This document shows positions 19,788-29,188 of a stretch of DNA of 64,000 nt, piece after piece (position 1 is the stretch's first letter; every line of letters begins with the position of its first letter). Location: assembly GCF_001510645.1 (NCBI RefSeq), contig NZ_LMVB01000001.1:515854-579853 (forward strand), read 5' to 3'. This DNA is from Paenibacillus sp. FJAT-29882. Lineage in GTDB: Bacteria; Bacillota; Bacilli; Bacillales; DSM-1321. The notes under the pieces are model-generated. The model saw only the letters and a program-made list of their open reading frames with translations. It did not search any database and was not told where the DNA came from. Position numbers and translations under genes: made by a program.

Positions 19788-20699
19788 CTAATCTCTTTCT
19801 CTTTGTCGCTTACAACTTGTAGCAGAAGGGATATCTTTGCTTAGTAGAAATCCAATAATGGAAAGCGTGAGTAAACTCAAATTGAAGGTGAGTGGATTAA
19901 AAGGGTGAATTAAATAATCGCGCTCAGCCAATATTGCTCCGAAAGTAAGCAATGGAAAAATGATGATTTGTAGACCAAAAAGCTTTCGTTTGTTTTGATA
20001 AAACAGCCAAATGAAACCAAAGAGTACTTCAAAAATTCCAATGAAGCTGACTGTCCACTCTGCTTGATTTGTAATGAATGGCAGTCCTTTTTGAATCATC
20101 GATAATTCCTCTGGATGTTTGTAGAGCAATTTCGGAATCAGTCCATGATACGTCCAGACGATAAAGAAAAGAAAGCAAATCAACCAACTGCTAAAAAAAC
20201 GAATATATTGCGTCGCTGGTGTTTCCCCTTTTTCAAGCCATCTTTTCAGCACGTCAAAGCTAAGTGCAGTCGCCCAGCCAATCAGTGGCCGAAATAGAAA
20301 ACGATCGAAGACATGACCAATACGACCGAAATTTACATTATATGTATACTGAGTTAAGAAAGTAATGGAATCTTTTTTTGGCTTATACTGCCAATAGCCT
20401 TTGCCTTCTTTAATGATGGAAATTGAATCATCTGTTCCAAAATGTAACGATGATGTTCTTGCCCCATCTTTCCCAGAATGTGATCCTGCAGTTTCGCCCC
20501 AGCCTTCGATACTCCATCCAGGCACGATCTTTGTTTGATAGGAAAACTTTTGTGGCTCGTTTTCTTCACTTGGTAAATAGGTAATGGAAGAAAATCGAAG
20601 ATCCCATTGCTCGTGAAGGCTTGGTGTTTGTGTTACCTCCCATAGCTTGTCCATCTCTGAATCGATATCAATTTCAACATAGATTGGCTTAGCGTTCAT
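19788..20699 (-). CDS. yndG: YndG-like protein: SRPBCC domain fused to DoxX-like membrane domain
   Basis: A 303-residue two-part protein. Residues 1-150 look like a START/SRPBCC lipid-binding-type fold (YVEIDIDSEMDKLWEVTQTP, then QWDLRFSSITY). Residues 170-295 carry four hydrophobic segments of the DoxX type. First gene of the yndGHJ-like operon. I start at ATG 20699, five bases after AGAGGTGA; a GTG at 20708 overlaps that site. The combination of a lipid-binding-type domain with membrane spans suggests work on hydrophobic ligands, but no function is established. Confidence 0.72.
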   Translation of the reverse strand: MNAKPIYVEIDIDSEMDKLWEVTQTPSLHEQWDLRFSSITYLPSEENEPQKFSYQTKIVPGWSIEGWGETAGSHSGKDGARTSSLHFGTDDSISIIKEGKGYWQYKPKKDSITFLTQYTYNVNFGRIGHVFDRFLFRPLIGWATALSFDVLKRWLEKGETPATQYIRFFSSWLICFLFFIVWTYHGLIPKLLYKHPEELSMIQKGLPFITNQAEWTVSFIGIFEVLFGFIWLFYQNKRKLFGLQIIIFPLLTFGAILAERDYLIHPFNPLTFNLSLLTLSIIGFLLSKDIPSATSCKRQRERD

Positions 20700-20801
20700 T
20701 GATCTCACCTCTCATTGTAGCTTATCATAATTTAAAGGTAATTTAGGGAAAAATGGGAATTTTTATTAGGTGATTTACAAAAAAACTTAGGTTTGTAAAT
20801 G

Positions 20802-20829
20802 AATCATAATTAATTGTAAATTAATGATT
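20802..20829. promoter_or_regulatory. AT-rich inverted repeat in divergent intergenic region
   Basis: AATCATAATTAATT and AATTAATGATT face each other between the divergent yndG-like and UMF1 transporter genes. It could be an operator for either side. The remaining ~300 bases hold no other clear element. Confidence 0.3.
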
Positions 20830-21026
20830 AAAAGTCTGATAATCACTTTTCTGAATAGTACAATTATAATAAAAGAAAGAAGATTTACGTTGGAGGAATC
20901 CATTTTATCGTGGCTGTGACTAAGAGTGTGATTGTTCTTCATTGGATTGCTTATCCGCTTTAGATGATCAGCAAGTCCTAACAATTGCTATAGTGTAGTC
21001 AATAAATAAATAGGAGGTATATTTGA

Positions 21027-22298
21027 ATGGGGAAAATGTCCACACCTGAAAGAAGTTGGGCCTTGTATGATTGGGCAAATTCGGCGTATTCGATTGTTGT
21101 CGTCACAGCCATCTTTCCCTTATATTTTAAAGCATCTGCAAGTGAAGCTGGTATTGCGGCATCTTCATCGACTGCTTATTGGGGATATGCTAATTCAATT
21201 GCTACACTTCTAGTCTCGATTTTGGCACCGTTACTCGGAACGATCGCCGACTTTAAAGGCTTTAAAAAACGTTTCTTTACTTTTTTTGCATCATTAGGTG
21301 TAATTTTTACGCTGATGTTATCCGTTGTCCCAAACAATCAATGGCTTATTTTATTGGGATGCTTTATATTGACGTCCATCGGCTTTGCGGGAGCGAATAT
21401 CTTTTATGATGCTTTTCTTGTCGATGTTACAGACAAAGAAAGAATGCATCGAGTTTCTGCGAATGGATATGCATTAGGGTATATTGGCAGTACAATTCCA
21501 TTCGTTATCAGCATTGCTTTCATTATTTTAGCCCAACAAGAAATCATGCCGATTTCTGTGACGGTAGCTAGCCAGATTGCCTTTGTTATTACAGCTTTAT
21601 GGTGGGGTCTATTCACTATTCCAATGCTGAAAAACGTGGAACAGAAATATTATGTGGACCGTGTACGACATCCTGTCGCAACGAGCTTTAAAAAACTGTT
21701 CCTCACTTTGAAAAATATCCAAGCGTATCGTGCATTATTTATCTTCCTTTTGGCTTATTTCTTTTACATTGATGGCGTGCATACGATTATTACGATGTCT
21801 ACAGCATATGGGTCTGATTTAGGACTCGATGCTACGACGCTTTTAATTGTCTTATTTGTTACTCAAATCATTGCCGCTCCTTTTTCGATGCTGTTTGGAA
21901 AGCTGTCTGATCGATTTAATGAAAAAAGAATGATTGTAGTCGGAATTCTAGTTTATATCTTCATCTGTATTTACGCCTATTTCTTAGAGACCGCACTCGA
22001 TTTTTGGATTCTTGCGATGCTTGTCGGGACATCACAAGGTGGCGTGCAAGCCTTGAGCCGCTCTTATTTTGCCAAGCTAATTCCAAAAGAATCTTCCAAT
22101 GAATTCTTTGGTTTTTATAATATCTTCGGTAAATTCGCAGCCATAATAGGCCCAGTGTTAGTTGGGGCGACCGCTCAAATTACTGGCAATACAAATAGTG
22201 GCGTCTTCAGTCTGATTATCTTATTCGTCATAGGGGGTATCTTGTTGATTCGTGTACGAGAAGACGGTGAGCCTGTTTCTACAACGATTTCTAGTTGA
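21027..22298 (+). CDS. MFS transporter, UMF1 family (YxiO-like)
   Basis: A 423-residue membrane protein with about 11-12 hydrophobic segments, beginning TPERSWALYDWANSAYSIVV, the signature of the UMF1/Atg22-like MFS group. Further family features are ADFKGFKKRFF after the third segment and GGVQALSRSYFAKLIPKE in the second half. B. subtilis YxiO is the closest recognisable relative. The substrate is unknown. The ATG at 21027 follows AGGAGG at normal spacing. It is transcribed alone and ends at an R3-type palindrome. Confidence 0.88.
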   Translation: MGKMSTPERSWALYDWANSAYSIVVVTAIFPLYFKASASEAGIAASSSTAYWGYANSIATLLVSILAPLLGTIADFKGFKKRFFTFFASLGVIFTLMLSVVPNNQWLILLGCFILTSIGFAGANIFYDAFLVDVTDKERMHRVSANGYALGYIGSTIPFVISIAFIILAQQEIMPISVTVASQIAFVITALWWGLFTIPMLKNVEQKYYVDRVRHPVATSFKKLFLTLKNIQAYRALFIFLLAYFFYIDGVHTIITMSTAYGSDLGLDATTLLIVLFVTQIIAAPFSMLFGKLSDRFNEKRMIVVGILVYIFICIYAYFLETALDFWILAMLVGTSQGGVQALSRSYFAKLIPKESSNEFFGFYNIFGKFAAIIGPVLVGATAQITGNTNSGVFSLIILFVIGGILLIRVREDGEPVSTTISS

Positions 22299-22312
22299 TG
22301 AATGAGATCTCC

Positions 22313-22403
22313 AAAGGGGCTGACCTCGCACTCTAAATCAGAATGTAGTGTTTCTTACACTTGTCCCATACTGTATTTAGTTGTTGCGGGGTCTGATCCT
22401 TTA
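22313..22403. terminator. R3-type palindrome after the UMF1 gene
   Basis: AAAGGGGCTGACCTCGCA near the left end and TGCGGGGTCTGATCCTTT at the right end are inverted. They close a roughly 90-base hairpin-like element with an imperfect centre. Confidence 0.6.
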
Positions 22404-22502
22404 CTTGAGACATCTGTGAGTAGTTATAGTTAATATTTCATCTCATTTACAGTATAATAAACCTACAGACACCAAAAATGGACTGTGCTGGAGGAATGTT
22501 AT

Positions 22503-22898
22503 TTGAAGTATATAATATCTAGTTTACTTGCACTTACCGTTGTTGAAATTGTCGTCCTTTTAATGGCTGGGAAAATAATAGGTGTTGGCGGAACGCTTGT
22601 TTTGGTGATAGGCACTGGAATTATCGGTGTTTTATTGGCAAAAAAACAGGGGATCGAAACATTGAAAAAAGCTCAGGAACAAATGAAATATGGTGAAGTT
22701 CCCGGATTTGAAATTGTAGATGGAATCTGTATTTTACTAGGCGGTCTCTTTTTACTGCTACCAGGCTTTGTATCTGACTTGATCGGTCTATTGTTAGTGC
22801 TACCATTCACACGTTCACTTATTAAACCTGGTATTTTTAGATATATTAGAAACCGCATGCACCGTATGAACCGAGGAAAAGTGACGATTATTAGATAA
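22503..22898 (+). CDS. fxsA: FxsA family membrane protein
   Basis: A 131-residue protein with the FxsA fold: an N-terminal hydrophobic helix with VEIVVLLMAGKIIG, then GTGIIGVLLAKKQG, and a second membrane pair in LLPGFVSDLIGLLLVLPFTR. It ends in a basic tail. In E. coli FxsA counters phage T7 exclusion by the F plasmid; its Bacillus role is unknown. The start is TTG at 22503 after GGAGGAA. A TATAAT near 22453 could be its -10. The stop TAA is shared with the R1 repeat that begins here. Confidence 0.9.
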   Translation: MKYIISSLLALTVVEIVVLLMAGKIIGVGGTLVLVIGTGIIGVLLAKKQGIETLKKAQEQMKYGEVPGFEIVDGICILLGGLFLLLPGFVSDLIGLLLVLPFTRSLIKPGIFRYIRNRMHRMNRGKVTIIR

Positions 22899-23074
22899 AG
22901 TGAAACTTCCATCAGTGGTTTTTTTTCACTGATGGTTAGTTGAACCAATCGGGGTTTTACAGGCTGTTTATTACTCTGAATCTCATTTTTAATATTCACG
23001 AATGATTTAAGGAGTGATAGTACAGCCTGTTAAACCGGGATAAAGTGAAACTTCCATCAGTGGGGATTAGTTAA
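22893..23074. repeat. R1 intergenic repeat (after fxsA), internally shortened
   Basis: Starts GATAAAGTGAAACTTC over the fxsA stop codon, has the ATCAGTGG/CACTGATGG hairpin, then jumps to ACAGGCTG...ACAGCCTG arms. After ACAGCCTGTTAAACC the first module starts again (GGGATAAAGTGAAACTTC near 23037), so parts are repeated in tandem. It lacks the GACAAGCAT middle module present in the longer copies. Confidence 0.7.
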
Positions 23075-23141
23075 GCTGGAATAAAATCTTCGATACATGA
23101 AATTGAATATGCCAAACGGCAGTCATAAGAACGAAAAGCAA

Positions 23142-23180
23142 TAGAGAAAAAAGAGGCTGAATTGATCAGCCTCTTTTCAT
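23142..23180. terminator. Terminator of ytvI
   Basis: AAAAGAGGCTGA and TCAGCCTCTTTT make a near-perfect stem with T/A runs on both sides, so it can work in both directions. It lies just past the ytvI stop codon. Confidence 0.8.
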
Positions 23181-23188
23181 GTCTATTT

Positions 23189-24316
23189 TCATCGAATTCT
23201 TGGTCGATCATTCCCAACAACGAAACGCCAAATTTCTTTAAATACATTGGCACGATGGAGAGTGTTGATAATCACAAGAACAACGGGACCTGCAATCAGT
23301 CCGAGAAAGCCAATTAATTTATATCCCACGAATAAAGCGACGAGTGTGGCAAGTGGATCAATGCCGATACTAGATGACAGAACTTTCGGTTCAACTAATT
23401 GACGTTGGACAACTACGATGACATACACGACGATAAGTCCAATTGCGAGGTGATAATTTCCGATAATCACTTCGTACGCAATCCATGGAATAAAGACGGT
23501 CCCTGTCCCTAAGTAGGGAATGATATCAATTAAACCGGAAACTAAGGCAATCGTGATGCTATATTCGACTTTCAAAATAAGCAAGCCAATCAATATCGTG
23601 ACAGTCGTTAATGAAATAAGAGTGAACTGTGCTTTCATAAAACCAAATAATGCCCCTTTCAAATCATTGATTACTTTGCCTGTTCCGAGCAAAATTCTAG
23701 GTGGAAGTACTTTGCTACTAAAATGAGCAAGCTTTTTCCAATCTTTACTGATGAAAAAGGTTGCCAACAAAGAAAAAACTAAGACAGTGGCTGCGTTGGG
23801 AAACCAGGCAATGAATGCTGGGATGTTTAAGAGGGATTTTTGAATGAAACTACCTACCGATGTAGCGAGATTATCACCAAGGTTGCGAATGTTGGAAAGA
23901 ATCGTATCTTGTTGTTGTCCATCGAGATTATTAAATAACGTGGCGCTTTGATTGTATAAGGGAAGAAGCTGACCGGCGATAAATTCCTCGATAAATTGGA
24001 TGACCGTTTCTAAATGGCCTGGAACGACTTTAGCTAGATAATTTGCACCTGAAGCGATTTCAGCAATTAATAATGTAATGAAACCTGCGAAGACGGAAAG
24101 AATGAGCAGCAGAGAGAGAAAAACAGCGATACCTCTTGGTATTTTCGCCTTTTGTTCAAAGAAGCTTACAAGGGGATTCATAAAAAAGGCAAAAATCATT
24201 GCGATAATAAAAGGGTATGTATATTTTGATAAATAGAACAGAACGAAACCGCCAAGCATTGTTGCTCCTATTACAACGCAGAAGCGGATAAACCGCTGTA
24301 GGTAAACCGGATTCAA
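23189..24316 (-). CDS. ytvI: Sporulation-associated AI-2E-family membrane protein YtvI
   Basis: A 375-residue member of the AI-2E exporter/PerM-type superfamily, with about seven to eight membrane segments. The family C-terminal block is visible as LVEPKVLSSSIGIDPLATLVALFVGYKLIGF broken by loops. Relatives are annotated as sporulation proteins, and the substrate is unknown. The start is TTG at 24316 (MNPVYLQRF), spaced normally from GAAGGTGAGG and matching relatives; the GTG at 24325 overlaps that site. It is transcribed alone and divergent from ytwI. Confidence 0.87.
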   Translation of the reverse strand: MNPVYLQRFIRFCVVIGATMLGGFVLFYLSKYTYPFIIAMIFAFFMNPLVSFFEQKAKIPRGIAVFLSLLLILSVFAGFITLLIAEIASGANYLAKVVPGHLETVIQFIEEFIAGQLLPLYNQSATLFNNLDGQQQDTILSNIRNLGDNLATSVGSFIQKSLLNIPAFIAWFPNAATVLVFSLLATFFISKDWKKLAHFSSKVLPPRILLGTGKVINDLKGALFGFMKAQFTLISLTTVTILIGLLILKVEYSITIALVSGLIDIIPYLGTGTVFIPWIAYEVIIGNYHLAIGLIVVYVIVVVQRQLVEPKVLSSSIGIDPLATLVALFVGYKLIGFLGLIAGPVVLVIINTLHRANVFKEIWRFVVGNDRPRIR

Positions 24317-24538
24317 AAGCCTCACCTTCCGTCAAAACATGATTATTTCGGGTAAATGGGAAGTGCGTTCTCGTTGCTAAAAGTTCCATATACTATGATT
24401 GTACATTTTGAAAGATGGAAAAGAAAGTTAAAGTTGTGAATAATTCAGAAAAATGAGAAAGGCGCAGATTTGTAGGAATATTCCTTAGTATTTTGTTATG
24501 CTGAGATATTAAATAAAGTGCATATTAGGAGGACAACC

Positions 24539-24997
24539 ATGAATGGAGCAATCATATTTTTACTATTTTTATTAGGAATTGGCCTGCTTGCTAAAAACTC
24601 ATCACTGATGGTCGCGGCAGGATTTTTACTAGTTCTGAAAGTGACGGGATTGGATACGAAGATATTTCCCTATCTTTCTGCAAAAGGAATAAATCTTGGT
24701 GTCACGGTGATCACGATTGCCGTTTTAGTTCCGATTGCAAATGGATCAATCGGGTTTAAGGAACTACTGGATGCTTTGAAATCTCCTTATGCTTGGATTG
24801 CCCTTGCGTCAGGAATAGCGGTCGCTCTCATTGCAAAGAACGGTGTCGTTCTATTGGCCAATGATCCACATATTACCGTTGCGCTTGTTTTCGGAACAAT
24901 ACTAGCAGTTGCTTTATTCAAAGGTGTCGCGGTAGGACCGCTGATTGGAGCGGGGATTGCCTATTTGTGCATGCAGCTCGTCCAATTTATTAAATAA
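24539..24997 (+). CDS. ytwI: DUF441/UPF0756 membrane protein YtwI
   Basis: A 152-residue, almost wholly hydrophobic protein with four to five membrane segments, e.g. MNGAIIFLLFLLGIGLLA and VGPLIGAGIAYLCMQLV. It matches the DUF441 family (YtwI in B. subtilis), and its place between ytvI and citZ agrees. The ATG at 24539 follows AGGAGGACAACC. Function unknown. Confidence 0.87.
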   Translation: MNGAIIFLLFLLGIGLLAKNSSLMVAAGFLLVLKVTGLDTKIFPYLSAKGINLGVTVITIAVLVPIANGSIGFKELLDALKSPYAWIALASGIAVALIAKNGVVLLANDPHITVALVFGTILAVALFKGVAVGPLIGAGIAYLCMQLVQFIK

Positions 24998-25002
24998 GCT
25001 CA

Positions 25003-25080
25003 GAAGAGACGCAGCAATTGGGTTGACTCGCTAAATCGATCCTTATTCTGTATTAAGTCATTGCTTGCGTCTCACCTTTC
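25003..25080 (+). terminator. Imperfect terminator after ytwI
   Basis: GAGACGCAGCAAT and ATTGCTTGCGTCTC are inverted around a 45-base loop and followed by a T-rich stretch. Confidence 0.5.
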
Positions 25081-25197
25081 CTTAGGGGTGTCTTTTATAT
25101 GGGTGAAATAATTTCTGCAAATCTTGTATTTTTCTAATAAAATAATATTTTTTTCACAATTTAACTACTTTCCATTCCCAAAAATCTGAAAATTGTT

Positions 25198-25280
25198 TAT
25201 AATAGTACTATAATTGCTCTCTGATAGAGTTTCAAGAATAGATGAAATGTTATCATGTATTCTATCTACTCTATCAATTT
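25198..25280 (+). promoter_or_regulatory. citZ upstream region: -10 boxes and attenuator-like hairpin
   Basis: Two overlapping TATAAT hexamers (25198-25203 and 25209-25214) precede a stem TGATAGAGT/ACTCTATCA (25222-25230 with 25268-25276). ATTTTTAG follows it, which looks like a transcription terminator inside the citZ leader. Further down, ATGATGGTACCTATCAT (25383-25399) is a near-perfect palindrome. In B. subtilis, citZ is repressed by CcpC and CcpA; I cannot assign either site with confidence. Confidence 0.45.
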
Positions 25281-25512
25281 TTAGTTTGCAATTAACTGGG
25301 CGATCGCTTAATTGAGAGCTTTATTGTATTATTTTAGGGGGTTTTTGAAAGTATTCATTTCAGTGTTTATTAATGATAGTTTATGATGGTACCTATCATT
25401 TAACGGCTCTTACTCTCTAAAATACATATTGTCTAGGTTAAGCTCATTTTTTATTGGAAGCGCTATATTTCATGCAGTCAAAGGGGATATTTAAGAAAAG
25501 GAGAGGTTTTGT

Positions 25513-26628
25513 ATGACAGCAACAAAAGGTCTAGAGGGCATCGTAGCAACGACTTCAAAGATCAGCTCGATTATAGATGATACGTTAACGTATGCAGGAT
25601 ACGACATCGATGATCTAGCTAAGAATGCGACATTTGAGGAAGTTATTTACTTACTTTGGCACGGAAGTCTCCCCACAACAAACCAATTAGCAGAACTTAC
25701 AAAACAGTTGGCAGATAACGCGGCTATCCCAGCTGAAGTTCTCAATCATTTTAAATCATATCCAATCGATAAAGTTCATCCAATGGGAGCGCTTCGTACG
25801 GCCATATCATTATTAGGTTTATATGATGATGAATCAGACGTAATGAGTGATGAAGCGAACTACCGTAAGGCCATCCGTATTCAAGCACAAATTCCAACAG
25901 TTGTAACAGCATTCGCACGTGTACGTAAAGGACTAGAACCAGTTGCACCGCGCACAGATTTAAGCTTTGCAGCCAACTTCTTATACATGCTAAGTGGAAA
26001 AGAACCTTCCGCAATTGAAGTGGAAGCATTCAATAAAGCACTTGTACTTCATGCAGATCATGAATTAAACGCATCTACATTCACTGCCCGTGTATGCGTA
26101 GCTACTTTATCTGACATCTATTCTGGCGTAACTGCTGCAATCGGTGCGCTTAAAGGACCGCTTCATGGCGGAGCAAACGAGCAAGTTATGAAAATGCTGA
26201 CTGAAATTGGCTCTGTTGATCATGCAGTGTCATATATCACAGCTAAATTAGATAATAAAGAGAAAATCATGGGCTTTGGTCACCGCGTATACCGTAAAGG
26301 TGATCCGCGTGCTAAGCATTTGCGCGAGATGTCTAAGAAATTAACGGAGATTACCGGACAGCCTGAGTATTATGAGATGTCCATTAAGATTGAAGAACTG
26401 GTCACAACTCAAAAAAAACTGCCGCCAAACGTAGATTTCTACTCAGCTTCTGTATATCATAGTCTTGGCATTGATCATGATTTATTTACACCAATATTTG
26501 CAGTCAGCCGTACTTCTGGCTGGATCGCTCATATTCTCGAGCAATACTCTAACAACCGTCTAATCCGCCCTCGTGCAGACTATACGGGACCTGGTATGCA
26601 AAAATATGTGCCAATTGAAAAAAGATAA
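25513..26628 (+). CDS. citZ: Citrate synthase
   Basis: A 371-residue enzyme condensing acetyl-CoA and oxaloacetate to citrate. Visible active-site regions are the substrate-binding HGGANEQVM segment and the GFGHRVYRKGDPR motif with the catalytic histidine, plus the downstream aspartate in NVDFYSASVYHSLG. Length is that of the short Gram-positive CitZ type. The ribosome site AAAAGGAGAGG precedes the ATG. It heads the citZ-icd-mdh cluster and has an unusually long (~415-base) structured upstream region. Confidence 0.97.
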   Translation: MTATKGLEGIVATTSKISSIIDDTLTYAGYDIDDLAKNATFEEVIYLLWHGSLPTTNQLAELTKQLADNAAIPAEVLNHFKSYPIDKVHPMGALRTAISLLGLYDDESDVMSDEANYRKAIRIQAQIPTVVTAFARVRKGLEPVAPRTDLSFAANFLYMLSGKEPSAIEVEAFNKALVLHADHELNASTFTARVCVATLSDIYSGVTAAIGALKGPLHGGANEQVMKMLTEIGSVDHAVSYITAKLDNKEKIMGFGHRVYRKGDPRAKHLREMSKKLTEITGQPEYYEMSIKIEELVTTQKKLPPNVDFYSASVYHSLGIDHDLFTPIFAVSRTSGWIAHILEQYSNNRLIRPRADYTGPGMQKYVPIEKR

Positions 26629-26747
26629 GGAAGTATTTTTTTATTATTATGTGAATTTGTAGTAAATTAATAGATGGTAGGAATAAAGGTTAGAGGCAAT
26701 CAACATGGACCTGCTAATCTTTGATATTGAATCGGAGGTAATTAGAC

Positions 26748-28016
26748 ATGACACAAGGTGAAAAAATCGCAGTAACAAATGGTGTACTAAACGTACCAAA
26801 CAACCCAATTGTACCTTTTATTGAAGGGGACGGAATCGGTCCAGATATCTGGGCAGCAGCATCTCGTGTATTAGACGCGGCTGTTGAAAAAGCTTACAAC
26901 GGCGAGAAAAAAATTGTTTGGCAAGAAGTATTGGCTGGACAAAAAGCATTTGATCAAACAGGAGAATGGCTTCCAGAAGAAACACTGAATGTAATTCGCG
27001 AGTATATGATTGCGATTAAAGGACCGCTTACTACGCCAATCGGTGGTGGAATTCGTTCATTGAACGTTGCTTTGCGTCAAGAGCTTGATCTTTTCGTATG
27101 CCTTCGTCCAGTCCGTTATTTCGATGGTGTTCCTTCACCTGTTAAACGTCCAGAAGATACGGACATGGTCATTTTCCGTGAGAACACAGAAGACATCTAT
27201 GCGGGGATTGAATATGCAAAAGGATCTGATGAAGTTAAAAAACTAATTGACTTCCTTCGAAATGAAATGGGCGTAAACAAAATCCGTTTTCCTGAAACGT
27301 CAGGTATTGGAATTAAACCAGTTTCTGAAGAAGGAACAAAACGTCTTGTACGTGCGGCTCTTAACTACGCAATTAAAGAAGGCCGTTCTTCATTAACTTT
27401 AGTACATAAAGGGAATATCATGAAGTTCACAGAAGGTGCATTTAAAAACTGGGGTTATGAAATAGCTGAACAAGAATTCGGTGATAAAGTATTCACTTGG
27501 AATCAATATGATCGCATTAAAGAAGCTGAAGGAACAGATGCGGCAAATAAAGCGCAAGCTGCTGCTGAAGCAGAAGGTAAGATCATCGTAAAAGATTCGA
27601 TCGCTGATATTTTCTTACAACAAATTCTAACTCGTCCGAAAGAATTTGATGTAGTTGCTACAATGAATCTAAACGGAGACTACATTTCTGATGCGCTAGC
27701 TGCTCAAGTTGGTGGAATTGGGATTGCTCCTGGAGCGAACATCAACTACGAAACTGGACATGCTATTTTTGAAGCAACTCACGGTACTGCTCCGAAATAT
27801 GCAGGACTTGATAAAGTGAACCCTTCTTCTGTTCTTCTTTCAGGTGTGCTATTACTTGAACATCTTGGATGGACGGAAGCTGCTGCGAGCATTACAGCTT
27901 CAGTAGAAAAAACAATTGCTTCAAAAGTTGTAACTTATGACTTTGCCCGCCTAATGGACGGTGCTACTGAAGTGAAATGTTCGGAGTTCGCTGATGAACT
28001 AATTAAAAACCTATAA
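26748..28016 (+). CDS. icd: Isocitrate dehydrogenase (NADP)
   Basis: A 422-residue enzyme oxidising isocitrate to 2-oxoglutarate. The isocitrate loop is visible as [17 protein letters not shown] near residues 95-111, including the serine that is phosphorylated in E. coli Icd. [21 protein letters not shown] carries the metal-binding aspartates, and HGTAPKYAG is the cofactor loop. The residues after it fit NADP use as in B. subtilis. The ribosome site is GGAGG, 9 bases before the ATG. It ends at a GC-rich terminator. Confidence 0.97.
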   Translation: MTQGEKIAVTNGVLNVPNNPIVPFIEGDGIGPDIWAAASRVLDAAVEKAYNGEKKIVWQEVLAGQKAFDQTGEWLPEETLNVIREYMIAIKGPLTTPIGGGIRSLNVALRQELDLFVCLRPVRYFDGVPSPVKRPEDTDMVIFRENTEDIYAGIEYAKGSDEVKKLIDFLRNEMGVNKIRFPETSGIGIKPVSEEGTKRLVRAALNYAIKEGRSSLTLVHKGNIMKFTEGAFKNWGYEIAEQEFGDKVFTWNQYDRIKEAEGTDAANKAQAAAEAEGKIIVKDSIADIFLQQILTRPKEFDVVATMNLNGDYISDALAAQVGGIGIAPGANINYETGHAIFEATHGTAPKYAGLDKVNPSSVLLSGVLLLEHLGWTEAAASITASVEKTIASKVVTYDFARLMDGATEVKCSEFADELIKNL

Positions 28017-28039
28017 TTTTCGATAGAACGCTTCTTTAG

Positions 28040-28070
28040 AGAAGAGGCCGGGGTATACCGGCTTCTTTTC
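28040..28070 (+). terminator. Terminator-like hairpin between icd and mdh
   Basis: AGAAGAGGCCGG and CCGGCTTCTTTT pair around GGTATA and are followed by T residues. Partial termination would let mdh be co-transcribed. Confidence 0.65.
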
Positions 28071-28142
28071 CAAGAAGTTTATTCGTGCAACAGGGATAAG
28101 GGAAGTAAATGATAATTTTTACATAGGGAAGGGGAGATCTCC

Positions 28143-29078
28143 ATGTCAAAACGTAAAAAAATCTCTGTCATCGGTGGCGGTTTTACAGGAGCGACAACGG
28201 CGTTTTTTGCTGCACAAAAAGAATTAGGTGATGTTGTATTAGTAGATATTCCGCAAATGGAAAATCCGACTAAAGGGAAAGCGTTAGATATGCTAGAAGC
28301 AAGCCCTGTGTTTGGATTTGATGCAAAAATTACAGGTACTTCTGATTATGCAGACACTGCTCATTCTGATATTGTCATCATTACTGCTGGGATTGCTCGT
28401 AAACCAGGTATGAGTCGCGATGATTTAGTACAGACTAACCAAAAAGTAATGACAGCTGTTACGAAAGAAATTGTAAAATACTCTCCAAATTCAACGTTAA
28501 TTGTTTTAACAAACCCAGTTGATGCTATGACATATACGGTATACAAAGAATCAGGCTTCCCTAAGAATCGCGTTATCGGTCAATCAGGCGTTCTTGATAC
28601 GGCACGTTTCCGTACATTCGTTGCCCAAGAGTTGAACTTGTCTGTGAAAGACGTGACTGGCTTCGTTCTAGGTGGTCATGGTGACGATATGGTTCCTCTT
28701 GTTCGCTACTCATATGCAGGCGGAATTCCGTTAGAAACGCTCATTCCACAAGAACGTTTAGACGCAATCGTTGCTCGTACACGTACAGGCGGCGGAGAAA
28801 TCGTAAATCTTCTTGGAAACGGTAGTGCTTATTATGCACCTGCGGCAGCTCTTGTAGAAATGGCAGAGGCTATTTTGAAAGATCAACGCCGTGTTCTTCC
28901 GACGATTGCATATCTTGAAGGAGAATATGGATTTGATGGAATTTATCTTGGTGTGCCTACGGTTCTTGGCGCAGGCGGAATTGAACAAATCATTGAACTT
29001 GAATTAACAGAAGATGAAAAAGCAGCACTTTCTAAATCTGTTGATTCTGTTCGCAATGTGATGGCGATTCTTAAATAA
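28143..29078 (+). CDS. mdh: Malate dehydrogenase
   Basis: A 311-residue LDH-like malate dehydrogenase converting malate to oxaloacetate with NAD. The N-terminal Rossmann motif is [15 protein letters not shown]. Substrate-binding arginines lie in [19 protein letters not shown]-binding [11 protein letters not shown] follows, and the catalytic histidine is in [12 protein letters not shown]. The ribosome site is GGGGAGA before the ATG. It is the last gene of the TCA cluster and is followed by a strong terminator. Confidence 0.97.
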   Translation: MSKRKKISVIGGGFTGATTAFFAAQKELGDVVLVDIPQMENPTKGKALDMLEASPVFGFDAKITGTSDYADTAHSDIVIITAGIARKPGMSRDDLVQTNQKVMTAVTKEIVKYSPNSTLIVLTNPVDAMTYTVYKESGFPKNRVIGQSGVLDTARFRTFVAQELNLSVKDVTGFVLGGHGDDMVPLVRYSYAGGIPLETLIPQERLDAIVARTRTGGGEIVNLLGNGSAYYAPAAALVEMAEAILKDQRRVLPTIAYLEGEYGFDGIYLGVPTVLGAGGIEQIIELELTEDEKAALSKSVDSVRNVMAILK

Positions 29079-29098
29079 TTTCTAAAGTATATATTATA

Positions 29099-29167
29099 AA
29101 AAGCTGTCTAAGCGAGAGAATATGAGTGCCATTCGTTCACCTCTCTCTTCTTGGACAGTTTTTTTCA
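29099..29167 (+). terminator. Terminator of the citZ-icd-mdh cluster
   Basis: AAAAAGCTGTC and GGACAGTTTTTTT are the outer arms; inner GAGAGA/CTCTCTC extends the stem. The next gene starts 22 bases later. Confidence 0.75.
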
Positions 29168-29188
29168 AATCTGACGGAGGTCAACATT

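Noticed and set aside
20908..20963. Possible 17-codon leader peptide before the UMF1 gene (GTG after GGAGG)
   Set aside because: Spacing from the site is long, no regulatory codons or attenuator are visible, and the peptide is too short to judge.
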